Source of the DNA: Saprospiraceae bacterium
GTDB taxonomy: Bacteria > Bacteroidota > Bacteroidia > Chitinophagales > Saprospiraceae
Direction of reading: 5' to 3'
DNA length: 64,000 nucleotides
NCBI GenBank assembly: GCA_016706365.1
Contig: JADJJU010000001.1
Location: forward strand, 266,001-330,000
This document shows, piece by piece, positions 1-8,147 of the stretch; the stretch's first letter is position 1; each line of letters begins with the position of its first letter. A model generated the notes under the pieces. That model was given only the letters and a program-made list of their open reading frames with translations. It did not search any database and was not told the origin of the DNA. The position numbers and the translations under genes were made by a program.

Positions 1-425
1 CTGATCAGGAGAAAATTGAGAAATTCAGTCAGCATGCATTGGTTTACGAGGATATCATTGGGTTCCCGAAAACTTTTGAAACAATGGTAGGCGAGCGTGG
101 TGTAACATTGTCGGGAGGACAAAAGCAAAGAGTTTCAATCGCCCGTGCATTGATCAAGGATCCGGAAATCGTCATCCTGGATGATTCACTTTCAGCAGTT
201 GATACCACGACAGAACAAATGATTCTGCAATACCTGAATACGGCGCTGAAAGGCAAAACAGCAATCATCATAACTCATCGTATTTACGAGTCCATGGATT
301 TTGATAAGATTGTGGTTTTGGAAAATGGAACGATCGTCGAAGAGGGCACACATGCCGAACTACTTCAGAATCAAGGGTACTATGCCCGGATGTTTGAGCA
401 GCAAAAGACGCATCCTGCAGATTAA
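1..425 (+). CDS. ABC exporter ATP-binding domain, C-terminal part (truncated by window start)
   Basis: The reading frame is open from the first bases, so the 5' end lies outside the window and about 140 residues are visible. They hold the second half of an ABC ATPase: signature LSGGQKQR, Walker B ending VILDD, D-loop SAVD, and switch histidine in IIITHR. The stretch before the signature (ETMVGERGVTLSGGQ) is typical of MsbA/multidrug-type exporters whose membrane and nucleotide-binding domains are fused on one chain. It would power export of a lipid or hydrophobic compound across the inner membrane. The substrate cannot be told from this piece. The chain ends normally with a TAA stop. Confidence 0.88.
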   Translation, partial: DQEKIEKFSQHALVYEDIIGFPKTFETMVGERGVTLSGGQKQRVSIARALIKDPEIVILDDSLSAVDTTTEQMILQYLNTALKGKTAIIITHRIYESMDFDKIVVLENGTIVEEGTHAELLQNQGYYARMFEQQKTHPAD

Positions 426-528
426 GCTTCTGATTATTAGTTTATTACAATTAATTCTAAGGAATAGTAGCCATAAAATGAATTAATAAAATAAATTCCC
501 CTGAGGCACATTTATAAAAATTAAAATT

Positions 529-536
529 TACTTTTG
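529..536 (+). promoter_or_regulatory. Candidate Bacteroidota -7 element (TACTTTTG)
   Basis: TACTTTTG matches the Bacteroidota TAnnTTTG consensus and lies about 30 bases before the first possible start of the PUR-alpha-like gene. No clear -33 TTTG was found at the usual distance, so this is a weak call. Confidence 0.35.
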
Positions 537-565
537 TGTAGATCATAGTTGATCCAATTTTCCAT

Positions 566-981
566 TTGACAAACAAAACATCACGAACAGTGGACAGTGA
601 GAGAAACCAACACAAAACGGATAGTGTATATTCAAACAAAATCAAAGCCGGAAAGAGGCGTACATACTTTTTTGATGTGCGTCAAACCAAAGGTGATGAC
701 TACTACATAACGCTCACAGAAAGTACTAAAAATTCAATGGAGAGGGTTACGAGAGACACAAATTGTTTTTATACAAGGAGGACTTTAACCGATTCATCAG
801 TGGATTGGAAGAAGTAATCAACAAGGTAAAGACAGAGTTCATGCCTGATTACGACTATGATGAGTTTGAGCGCAGGCAGGAAGAATGGGAGGCGAAGCAG
901 GAATCCGGAGCATTTGAGATGGATGGAGTCAATAATCGCAGAAAAGAAGAGTCCGCAGAGGGAGAAGAAATTACCTGGTAA
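566..981 (+). pseudogene. PUR-alpha-like nucleic-acid-binding protein (DUF3276), interrupted by a one-base frameshift
   Basis: Two overlapping frames together give one complete protein of the Bacteroidota DUF3276 / PUR-alpha family. The first frame carries YSNKIKAGKRRTYFFDVRQT...GDDYYITLTEST. The second continues FNGEGYERHKLFLYKEDFNRF and ends in an acidic tail. They join at the A5 run 728-732. A sixth A would give EST-K-K-FNGEGYERHK and restore the family's usual reading. The family binds single-stranded DNA or RNA; its physiological role is little known. No in-frame ATG exists before the break: TTG at 566 or GTG at 590 could be the start. Probably intact in the organism, with the missing A a consensus error. 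Confidence 0.75.
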
Positions 982-1111
982 TTTCAGAACAATATCATCA
1001 AGACAGAATACAGTCAGAAAGCAGGAGTAAAACTGCCGGATGATTTTTTTAGATACAGTAGCATTCAGTGGATCACATGTTTATTTTTCAATTTTTAAAT
1101 CAATCTCACTT

Positions 1112-1624
1112 ATGAACATTTATGTCGGCAATCTGAACTTCAGATTGGCTGAACCGGATCTGATCAAGATGTTTGCCTTATATGGCGATGTCACAAATGT
1201 AAAAATTATCAGAGACCGCGAGACCGGCCGTAGCAAAGGATTTGCATTCGTAGAAATGCCCAATGACGAAGATGCGCGCAGAGCCATCCAAAGTCTACAC
1301 GATACTGAATCAGGAGATCGCAGGATCGTAGTGAATGAAGCTGCTCCGGCTGGTACTCAGGAGAAGAAGCCATATTCCGGCGGCGGAAACAGCGGTGGCG
1401 GAGGTGGTGGATATAATAAAGGAGGTAACTTCGGTGGTGGCGGAGGTGGTTATAAAAAACCATATTCCGGTGGTGGAGGCGGAGGCGACAAGCCATACAG
1501 ATCAGGAGATCGTCCACCTGCCCGCAACAACAGTAATGAACGCTACGATCGCAACAAATCCGGTAATTCCCAAAGACCGAACCGCGATGATCAACCAAGA
1601 GATGATTGGAGAAATAGAGATTAA
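1112..1624 (+). CDS. Glycine-rich RNA-binding protein with one RRM
   Basis: A 170-residue protein with a single N-terminal RNA recognition motif: RNP2 IYVGNLNF at residues 3-10 and RNP1 KGFAFVEM at 42-49. A low-complexity Gly/Lys/Tyr/Arg tail follows from about residue 85, with blocks of GGGG alternating with KPYSGG. This is the bacterial/plant-type glycine-rich RNA-binding architecture, often linked to cold or stress mRNA handling. The ATG at 1112 is chosen because MNIYVGNL aligns with the start of the second RRM protein in this window (35125-35472); the frame is open further upstream but that adds an unrelated leader. A T-rich leader precedes the gene and a good terminator follows. Confidence 0.9.
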   Translation: MNIYVGNLNFRLAEPDLIKMFALYGDVTNVKIIRDRETGRSKGFAFVEMPNDEDARRAIQSLHDTESGDRRIVVNEAAPAGTQEKKPYSGGGNSGGGGGGYNKGGNFGGGGGGYKKPYSGGGGGGDKPYRSGDRPPARNNSNERYDRNKSGNSQRPNRDDQPRDDWRNRD

Positions 1625-1649
1625 TCTCTAATCACACGGTAAAAATATA

Positions 1650-1684
1650 AAAGGCAATCGACGTAAGTTGGTTGCCTTTTTTTT
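1650..1684 (+). terminator. Rho-independent terminator after the RRM gene
   Basis: AAAGGCAA and TTGCCTTT pair around a short loop and are followed by a run of T. It lies about 25 bases after the stop codon of the RRM gene. Confidence 0.8.
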
Positions 1685-1763
1685 GCGATTAGATCCTTTA
1701 AGTAATATGATTTGCAAGGATATTTTCCACAAAAAGCAGATTAAAATATAGATAGAAACAAAG

Positions 1764-1804
1764 TAAAAAAACTGGCTTCCCAAAAATCACTTCCGGAAAG
1801 CCAG
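1764..1804 (-). terminator. Rho-independent terminator of the T9SS protein gene
   Basis: On the minus strand CTGGCTTTCC pairs with GGGAAGCCAG (one mismatch region near the loop) and is followed by seven T. It sits about 20 bases after the stop codon of the gene at 1822. Confidence 0.75.
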
Positions 1805-1821
1805 CCTTCAATATTTATTGT

Positions 1822-3865
1822 TTATTGCTTTATTACTCTCTTGGTTACGTAAGGTAAACCTTTTGATTTCACCCTTATTAAATAAATGCCCGGGGTAAGT
1901 CCGGACATGTCCAACTGTTGTATGGATGCAATTACTTCAGTTTGCTCAGATAATTTCAGCAATTTGCCTTGCAGACTATATACTTCAATACTGATATCTC
2001 TACCCTGGTATTGTGTCAGATTTATATTCAACTCTCCTGAAGTCGGATTTGGGTAAACTTCAATGTCTTTTAATATTGAAGCATTTGAAATAACAGGATT
2101 GGAGCCAGAAGGGACTTGAGTATTGCCCGTAGTGCTCACATTGGCGAATGTGGCTATAACAGTACTATTGGCTGAATAATTGGTAGTTGCCAGTCCAAAT
2201 ACGATACAATTTGACATCGGGATTATCTGAGAGCCCGCCGGAAACCAGTTAGTTCCGTTTGATGAGACATGCATCGTGAATTGGCTACCCGACCTTGTGA
2301 CTCTTAGCCAATACCTGTTTAGGGATAAAAATTGCTGTGGATAGGATTGTCCGTTAGTGATAGTCCGGAACTCCCTACGACTCAAATTACTTAGGTTGGT
2401 CATCAACTGAGCTTTTTTGGCACCGGGAGTATTGCTTTCACGCATGACTACTCCTGCCCATCCAAGACCATTAATGCCGGTGACCTGCGCAGTGATACTT
2501 CCATTTCCGCAAAGTGTACTTTGGGCAAAACCAATTGCATCAGATGTAAATGGTTGATCATAGTAACAATTGGTGCTGGTATTAGTCCAAACACCTGAAG
2601 AAGTATTGAAATTTACTTCATTCCCTCCTTCACAGCCAATGCCATTCAAGGATTGAGCCCATGAGCAAGGTAGCCCTGTCACGGTGACATTGCTCATGCA
2701 AGTAGAAACAATATCGTTAACATTTGTTACTGTTATCAATACTGGCACCGTTTCTCCTACTTGAGCACAATTGATGAATGCGGGATTTGCGCTTATATTT
2801 TTGATAGGGCAAGCGCTGTTGATATTGACCAGGCTTGCAGCCACTAATGATATACTTTGCTGCCCATTGAATACCACTGAACCATTCACACAATTGATTT
2901 CCAGTGTTTGATCACACACTGCAGGCATAGTAGATATACCTGCAGAGGCAGGACTAGACACTTCTGAGTCCGTATCGCAAAGACATCTTGTTTGAATCTG
3001 TTGTGAGGCCATGGAGGCATTGTAATCTGGTAAAGTAGTGGTCCATTCTCCGTTATTGACACTGTACTCAAGAGTACTTCCTTCCGGACAAACTATCAAA
3101 GGTGCAGATATCATACCATCAGTAATGCTACATTCCAGAGTACACACACTATTTGTGATCTGTACCTCTCCAGGAGCTGATGTCAGGTCCGGACAGCTGC
3201 TGCCACAGTTGGAGCTTCCGCCACATAGTGCAAAAGCAAAACCACCAGTTGGCTGACTTGTAGTAGTCCCAATCCATTTAGCAGGAGCACCAGTTGCGGC
3301 ATTGGTTGTTTGCCAAAATAACCCGTCAATGAAATTTGCTACAGGTCCTGTTTGAACTTTTAGCCAGTATGTGCCAGGGCTTAAATTGACAGTGGAAATA
3401 GGTATTGAAATTTGATAATGAACACTAGTATTCCATGGAGCTGGAGGGTAATTATAACAGGTTCCTCCGGCAGGAATCACTTGAGTGCTTATCTCTGTAC
3501 CCAATTCTCCGCCAGCATCTGTATAAAAAGAAACATGCAATTCAGGTGAAACCTGATCCACAAAATCAATTGCTGTAATGATTACCGTGTTAATGGAGGC
3601 CGCTGTCGAAAGGGTGAAATCATCCGCACCTGCGTTTGGTGGGGAAATATTATAGCCAAAGAAAGTAAAAGAAATTAGATCAATATCCTGATTAAATACT
3701 ATCCCATTGCAAACCTGGGCATTGCTGGTCAGATCAGACATTAAATTTCCCTGTTCCCGCGTTTTTTCCAATTGCGTAGCTTACTCCATCTACTACATGA
3801 GTGACTTGAGACCAAAGCCCCACTGCCAGCAATTGCAATGCAATTGTGTAAAATATTTTTTTCAT
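1822..3865 (-). CDS. Secreted protein with type IX secretion C-terminal domain (type A), frameshift after the signal peptide
   Basis: The main frame (to about 3771, 649 residues) lacks a signal peptide. On the same strand a different frame starts at ATG 3865 and reads a signal peptide (MKKIFYTIALQLLAVGLWSQ) followed by VTHVVDGVSYAIGK, then hits a stop. Removing one base from the A6 run at 3762-3767, or from the GGGAAATTT just after it, joins the frames, so the signal peptide belongs to this gene. The mature part has Cys-rich beta-sandwich-like segments and a lectin-like middle. The last ~75 residues are a T9SS sorting domain (VYPNPTSGEL... GLTPGIYLIRV... KRVIKQ). Expected to be exported by Sec, passed through the T9SS and anchored or released at the surface. 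Ligand unknown. Confidence 0.8.
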
Positions 3866-4109
3866 TGTCTAAAGTTTAAAATCTGCTTTTAAAAATAAAC
3901 GTGTAATAAAAGCAATTAAACTTAGATTACAAAATAATAGATTTTGTGTCAGTGATTGATTGCCATGATGTTACAACTATTCATGTGTTTAAAAGCCCTA
4001 ACAAGAACTAGTTAACGCCAAAGGACAAGAACCAATAAAAAATTCTTATCTAGCTTATATCATGTAGATTACCTTAACAATTCAAAAAAAAATAAACAAG
4101 AATATTACT

Positions 4110-4979
4110 CTAAGATTCCATCCTCCTCTTCAACTCTTCATTTAACTGTCTGCTTACTGGAATACGATGATCAGTGCCTGTTAAATGAAGGCTGTATCCC
4201 TGTGCATTACCACTGACTTTTTCTATATGTTGCATATTGACGATGTAGCTGCGGTGACAACGCCAAAGCTCAGAGTGTTTAGTCAGCATTAGGTCTATAT
4301 TTTTCATTGTGTTGCGCATGAGCAATTTCTTCAGCTCAGTTTCCTTTTTGAAAAATACTTCCACATAATTACCCTCAGCCTTAACAAAATAAAAATCCGT
4401 TGATTCGATTTCAAGTTCGATCTGACCGGATTCAGAAGGAATGGACAAAATAGTACTTCTTGTATGCCTCACATTTTGGGAAGCAGAATCAGATTGAACC
4501 GAGTTGTTTATTACCTCAGACGCTTTTTCATATTTAGTATGCAGTCGCTTTTGATTGAGGAATATGGTGGCGGCAATCGGAAATATGCCAATCAAAACCG
4601 TATAAATAAAAAATATGAATATGCTTAGTGTACTCAGGTCAAAGACACCTACCAAATCTGAATATACAGCATTGAAGAATGCTACGGTCGAAAGATGAAC
4701 CAATACCCATAGAATTTCTCTGCCTGTGTTCCATTCTTCCTCATCAAACATGGAAGGAATCAACTCAGGGATCGTAAAATTAACAGCCAGCATGGCCAAA
4801 AGGCAAGTGACTCCATATCCCAATATGATTGCATTTTTGTGGTTTTCAATAGCATGTAATTCAAAGGGCTGGAAAATCCAAAGGAACACTAATACAAACC
4901 CACTGATGATCACGCTGGAGCCAAACCTTTCTATAGCAGCAGTAGGAAACGGATAGGGTTTTTTTAGGAAGGAAAGCAT
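4110..4979 (-). CDS. Membrane-bound LytTR-family transcriptional regulator
   Basis: A protein of about 289 residues. The N-terminal half has four hydrophobic helices (around residues 20-40, 55-75, 90-115 and 120-140). The C-terminal ~100 residues are a LytTR DNA-binding domain: FYFVKAEGNYVEVFF, LLMRNTMKNID, LWRCHRSYIVNMQHIEKV and PVSRQL are typical of the family. Such membrane LytTR proteins occur in Bacteroidota without a receiver domain and probably respond to a membrane signal. The ATG at 4979 is preferred: it gives MLSFLKKPYPFP just before the first helix, while the longer frame adds a Cys-containing leader of no clear sense. Targets unknown. No kinase lies next to it. Confidence 0.85.
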   Translation of the reverse strand: MLSFLKKPYPFPTAAIERFGSSVIISGFVLVFLWIFQPFELHAIENHKNAIILGYGVTCLLAMLAVNFTIPELIPSMFDEEEWNTGREILWVLVHLSTVAFFNAVYSDLVGVFDLSTLSIFIFFIYTVLIGIFPIAATIFLNQKRLHTKYEKASEVINNSVQSDSASQNVRHTRSTILSIPSESGQIELEIESTDFYFVKAEGNYVEVFFKKETELKKLLMRNTMKNIDLMLTKHSELWRCHRSYIVNMQHIEKVSGNAQGYSLHLTGTDHRIPVSRQLNEELKRRMES

Positions 4980-5057
4980 GCAACTGAATTGAGCGACAAA
5001 TGTACATACTCTCATTCAATCTTTGCCTATCCCTAAAATACATGCGGTATTTAATGC

Positions 5058-5615
5058 TTAACCAGCTGATTCATAGGCCTTCCGGATCCATAAATTTAGT
5101 TCCTCGCCCAATGTTTCTTCCGATTCTACTCTGATTCTATGGGTACACATGGCATTCCAGGAACTTCCAGCTTCTGCGATTCCTCCCGGCGCTTCATTCT
5201 TAAGATTAATCCCTACATCCAGACGCGTCTTGGTCGAGGGCTGAATGATGGCAAATTGTTTTTTTCTTCTAAGGCTCACGTATGCTTTTTTGGGAGCAAT
5301 TTCAATATCTGATCCTAAAGAATGGATAAAGCTCATGATTTGATCATACCATACTTTTAGCTCTGGCTTATCTCTATACTGTTCGCTTATCCAATCTGTG
5401 GAATCTTCCGCAGCACCTGCATGACTTTGTTTGGCATAATGTACGAGCAAGTTGGCATTTCCGTGTCCCAATTGATAATCAGTTTTTAACATATTAACTA
5501 ATTCTCCATGTTTTTCCAGGGTTGAATTTTTGACAATTTTCACCCATTCTGCAACAGTTTTGCCAGACGATTTTTCAATATTTGAAAGCTGATTTAAAAC
5601 AGGATCATCGCTCAT
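5058..5615 (-). CDS. DUF4287 / DUF5655 domain protein
   Basis: A cytoplasmic protein of 185 residues with two parts. Residues ~1-75 resemble DUF4287 (SGKTVAEWVKIVKN...KHGELVNMLKTDYQLGHGNANLLV). Residues ~90-185 resemble DUF5655, a small alpha/beta domain related to nucleic-acid-transport or DUF1801-like folds (KKAYVSLRRKKQFAIIQPS...RLDVGINL). The two are commonly fused in Bacteroidota; their biochemical role is not established. No membrane segments or signal. Same strand as, and about 80 bases upstream of, the LytTR gene, so co-transcription is possible but unproven. Confidence 0.75.
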   Translation of the reverse strand: MSDDPVLNQLSNIEKSSGKTVAEWVKIVKNSTLEKHGELVNMLKTDYQLGHGNANLLVHYAKQSHAGAAEDSTDWISEQYRDKPELKVWYDQIMSFIHSLGSDIEIAPKKAYVSLRRKKQFAIIQPSTKTRLDVGINLKNEAPGGIAEAGSSWNAMCTHRIRVESEETLGEELNLWIRKAYESAG

Positions 5616-5812
5616 ATTTTCTACATTTTTTTGATAAAATAAAATGTTGTAAACGCATAAATTCTGCTTAAAAGTAGCAATTTTACCTAGTTCAGTTAGG
5701 CAAAATATGTTTAAATATAAATTTCAGGCAAAAGGACTGATGATTTATTAAACCATGCATGTATTGATTTTGTTAAGACCGCATAACTTTCTGTTGAAAA
5801 ACCAATAACAAT

Positions 5813-6535
5813 ATGAAAATATTTCCTCAATCACTACTTATCACATTGATACTTAGCTTTATAATGGTATCCTGTGGTGAATCACAAATAAATTCTAACG
5901 CTAAAAAAGTAAATACTATGTCCTTTACACTCCCAGACCTACCTTATGCTTACAATGCGCTTGAGCCGCATATCGATGCCCGCACAATGGAGATACATCA
6001 TACGAAGCACCACAAAGCTTACACAGACAATCTCAATGCGGCCCTTGAAGGAACCGATCTTGCCGGAAAATCTATCGAAGAAATTCTTGCAAATGTAGCA
6101 TCTGCGTCTCCGGCTATTCGCAATAATGGTGGAGGTTTTTACAACCACAATTTATTCTGGACAGTCATGTCACCTAATGGCGGTGGTAATCCTTCCGGTG
6201 ATCTTGCTGCAGCGATCAACAGCAAATTTGGATCCTTAGATGAGTTCAAGAAACTCTTCAACGAACCTGCAACAAAAAGATTTGGTTCAGGATGGGCCTG
6301 GCTTTGCGTTAATAAAAGTGGTGAACTGGAAGTTTGCTCTACCCCTAACCAGGACAATCCATTAATGAATGTAGATACCAACGGTTGTTCAGGAACACCT
6401 ATCCTCGGACTGGATGTTTGGGAACATGCTTACTATCTGAATTATCAGAATAAGAGACCTGATTACATTGCAGCATTCTGGAATGTTGTGAATTGGGAAG
6501 AGGTGTCTAACAGATATGCTGCGGCGAAAAAATAA
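5813..6535 (+). CDS. sod: Superoxide dismutase (Fe/Mn family), predicted lipoprotein
   Basis: A protein of 240 residues that converts superoxide to hydrogen peroxide and oxygen. The N-terminus is a lipoprotein signal: hydrophobic LLITLILSFIMV then lipobox VSC with Cys21, so the enzyme should be membrane-anchored outside the cytoplasm. The catalytic domain starts near residue 36 (SFTLPDLPYAYNALEPHI). Metal ligands are visible in EIHHTKHH, FYNHNLFW and DVWEHAYY. The site after the second ligand region reads NNGGGFYNHN, and the TPNQDNPL segment places a Gln as in Mn enzymes, so Mn or cambialistic use is likely. Export of an Fe/Mn SOD as a lipoprotein is less common than the cytosolic form. Monocistronic, with a terminator behind it. 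Confidence 0.93.
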   Translation: MKIFPQSLLITLILSFIMVSCGESQINSNAKKVNTMSFTLPDLPYAYNALEPHIDARTMEIHHTKHHKAYTDNLNAALEGTDLAGKSIEEILANVASASPAIRNNGGGFYNHNLFWTVMSPNGGGNPSGDLAAAINSKFGSLDEFKKLFNEPATKRFGSGWAWLCVNKSGELEVCSTPNQDNPLMNVDTNGCSGTPILGLDVWEHAYYLNYQNKRPDYIAAFWNVVNWEEVSNRYAAAKK

Positions 6536-6553
6536 TTCAATTTATATTTGAAT

Positions 6554-6591
6554 GTCGGGCCCTGCTGATTCATATCGGTGGGGCTTTTTTA
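6554..6591 (+). terminator. Probable terminator after sod
   Basis: GCCC pairs with GGGC across a ~20-base loop and is followed by a T6 run. The stem is short, so strength is uncertain. The heptad array starts at its end. Confidence 0.55.
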
Positions 6592-6860
6592 GTAAATGGT
6601 AAATAGTGAATTGTAAATGGTAAATAGGCAGAAGTGAAATGTGAAATGCGAATATGAATGGTGAATGGTCAAATTTGAAATACGAGTAAATAGAAAATGG
6701 TGAATGGTGAATGGTGAATGGTGAATGGTGAATGGTGAATGGTGAATGGTGAAAAGTAAAATGGGAAATGGGAAATGTGAAATGTAAATAGTGAATGGTA
6801 AATGGTGAATGGTGAAAAGTCAAATCCGAAATGTGAAAGTTGAAACTTGAATTTGATAAA
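6591..6860. repeat. Heptad tandem repeat array, unit NGTGAAW
   Basis: About 38 consecutive 7-base units, e.g. AGTAAAT GGTAAAT AGTGAAT, then at least seven nearly identical GGTGAAT units, then AGTAAAA TGGGAAA TGTGAAA and so on. The 7-base period holds for ~270 bases with only two slips, although the sequence drifts. Because 7 is not a multiple of 3 the array reads as a 7-residue repeat in every frame, which creates a spurious minus-strand ORF of 109 residues (HHSPFTI repeats). Confidence 0.9.
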
Positions 6861-6918
6861 GGACAAAGCATAATTGTTAATTGTTATAAAAACATGCTTT
6901 TAGCTTTTTCGGCTGATC

Positions 6919-6967
6919 GCCAGAAGCCAGAATCTAGAGGCTATTAGCTAATCAGAAGCTAATAATG
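6919..6967. repeat. Heptad repeat array, unit GCCAGAA / GCTAATC
   Basis: Reads in one 7-base register as GCCAGAA GCCAGAA TCTAGAG GCTATTA GCTAATC AGAAGCT AATAATG. The same unit type recurs near 23.4, 23.6 and 54.6 kb. Confidence 0.75.
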
Positions 6968-7080
6968 AAATCTCCTATATAACACTTTTGCAGAACGCTG
7001 ATATTCAAGTCCATATAAAAATAGAATTTCAGATTAGTATTCAGAAATTCCAATTTAAAAACGGTTCCTAAATGGCTGTT

Positions 7081-7125
7081 TGACAAATCTGAAATCTGAA
7101 AACTGATAGCTGAAACCTGAAATCA
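7081..7125. repeat. Heptad repeat array, unit ATCTGAA
   Basis: Register: ATCTGAA ATCTGAA AACTGAT AGCTGAA ACCTGAA ATC, placed just upstream of the gene at 7161 and next to its candidate -7 element. Confidence 0.8.
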
Positions 7126-7130
7126 TTTGC

Positions 7131-7138
7131 TATCTTCG
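7131..7138 (+). promoter_or_regulatory. Candidate -7 element (TATCTTCG)
   Basis: TATCTTCG differs from TAnnTTTG at one position and lies 22 bases before ATG 7161. The expected -33 region is occupied by the heptad array and has no TTTG. Confidence 0.35.
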
Positions 7139-7160
7139 TACTGATCATTCAGCTTTATTT

Positions 7161-7808
7161 ATGGCTATCACGATACATTACAAAGGAAAAATAAAAGATA
7201 TCACTCAGAGGGATGCAATGACTGAGGAACTGGAAGATATTTGCAAATCCCTGGGTTGGAAATATGACACAATAAAAAGAGGAACAGAAACTTGTCTTTC
7301 TTATCAATATACAGATGAGCACGATGCGCAAGGGGAAAAAGTGGATATAAAATTCAGCGGAATTGTGTTCACTCCTCCCGGTTCTGAGACAGTAGTCATG
7401 GTTATTTCAAATGGAGGCTGGATAGTCAATCCCTTAGCTTTAAGTCATTTTGGAAATGATGCCTCTAATGAATTTAAGGAATTTGCTTATTCACAATTTG
7501 TCAAAACTCAGTTTGCCGGCCCGGAAATCCATATTGCATTGATCAAACTTTTCAAATATCTGTCAGCCAAATATTTTGATTTTTTTGAGGTCCGCGATGA
7601 AGCTGATTATTGGGAGACAATGGATAAAGATATCCTTTTAGGTAAATTTAAATACATGGACAACTTACTCAACAAAGTTGAATCCTGGCTCAATTCTGAA
7701 ATTTTCTCAGATGCTAATAATTTGGAAGATATCGTGGACAAAATTGAAAAGCTTCCCCTTAGGGGAAGAGGGGGGGGGGGGGGGAAAGGGGAAAGGGGAA
7801 ATGGGTAA
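7161..7808 (+). CDS. Uncharacterised protein with a repeat-derived C-terminal tail
   Basis: A protein of 215 residues I do not recognise. No signal peptide or membrane helix. It has alternating charged and hydrophobic segments, with a central region that looks like a mixed alpha/beta domain (VDIKFSGIVFTPPGS, TVVMVISNGGWIVNPLAL) and a helical C-terminal third (IALIKLFKYLSAKYFDFFEV, KFKYMDNLLNKVESWLNSEIF). The last ~16 residues are Gly/Arg/Lys only and are encoded by a G15 run (7770-7784) plus GGGGAAA heptads; the TAA stop lies inside a heptad (TGGGTAA). The functional protein therefore probably ends near IEKLPL, and the array has overrun the original stop. Confidence 0.6.
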   Translation: MAITIHYKGKIKDITQRDAMTEELEDICKSLGWKYDTIKRGTETCLSYQYTDEHDAQGEKVDIKFSGIVFTPPGSETVVMVISNGGWIVNPLALSHFGNDASNEFKEFAYSQFVKTQFAGPEIHIALIKLFKYLSAKYFDFFEVRDEADYWETMDKDILLGKFKYMDNLLNKVESWLNSEIFSDANNLEDIVDKIEKLPLRGRGGGGGKGERGNG

Positions 7809-7836
7809 TGGGTGGCGGGGGTAATCGGTAATCATC
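7770..7836. repeat. G15 homopolymer plus heptad array GGGGAAA overrunning a gene end
   Basis: A run of 15 G (7770-7784) leads into heptads GGGGAAA x3, TGGGTAA, TGGGTGG, CGGGGGT, AATCGGT, AATCATC (7781-7836). The stop codon of the upstream gene is inside the fourth unit. A further GTAATCA-type group lies at 7918-7960. Confidence 0.85.
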
Positions 7837-8005
7837 GGAATTTGATCAAATTGAGAAAGCTTCTAAAATCCAGTCCGAAAGAGTTTAAAGCTGGATGCAA
7901 AGTTAAAATCAGGTATATGAGTAATCAGGTGCAATCCAGTAAAGTAATCAGTAATCGGCGCAAAGGTTGGGAGTTTAAGAGGTTAGAAGTTTAGCAAACT
8001 ACTAT

Positions 8006-8077
8006 GTTGTATTCAAACTCCGGAGGAGTTTGACGTGAATGCCCCGGTGCAAGTGAAACGCAGCCCGGGGTACAACA
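8006..8077. repeat. Three-stem palindromic element
   Basis: Outer arms TGTTGTA (8006-8012) and TACAACA (8071-8077) enclose two hairpins: CAAACTCC/GGAGTTTG (8014-8032) and CCCCGG/CCGGGG (8042-8070). The layout is a three-way junction. It lies in the spacer between two convergent uncharacterised genes. REP-like element or small structured RNA; no transposase is nearby. Confidence 0.65.
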
Positions 8078-8147
8078 GCAAAACTTCCCGAACTCCGAAG
8101 GTGTTCAACAAAATAGGCTCATGACAAAGGCGGTAAAAAATTCCACT

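Noticed and set aside
4726..4956. 76-codon plus-strand frame
   Set aside because: Antisense to the membrane helices of the LytTR regulator; no independent features.
6542..6871. 109-codon minus-strand reading frame with His/Ser/Pro/Phe repeats
   Set aside because: It is the translation of a 7-base tandem array, without start signals or non-repeat sequence.
7812..7994. 60-codon frame after the gene at 7161
   Set aside because: It starts inside the heptad array and reads repeat-like spacer sequence; no protein features.
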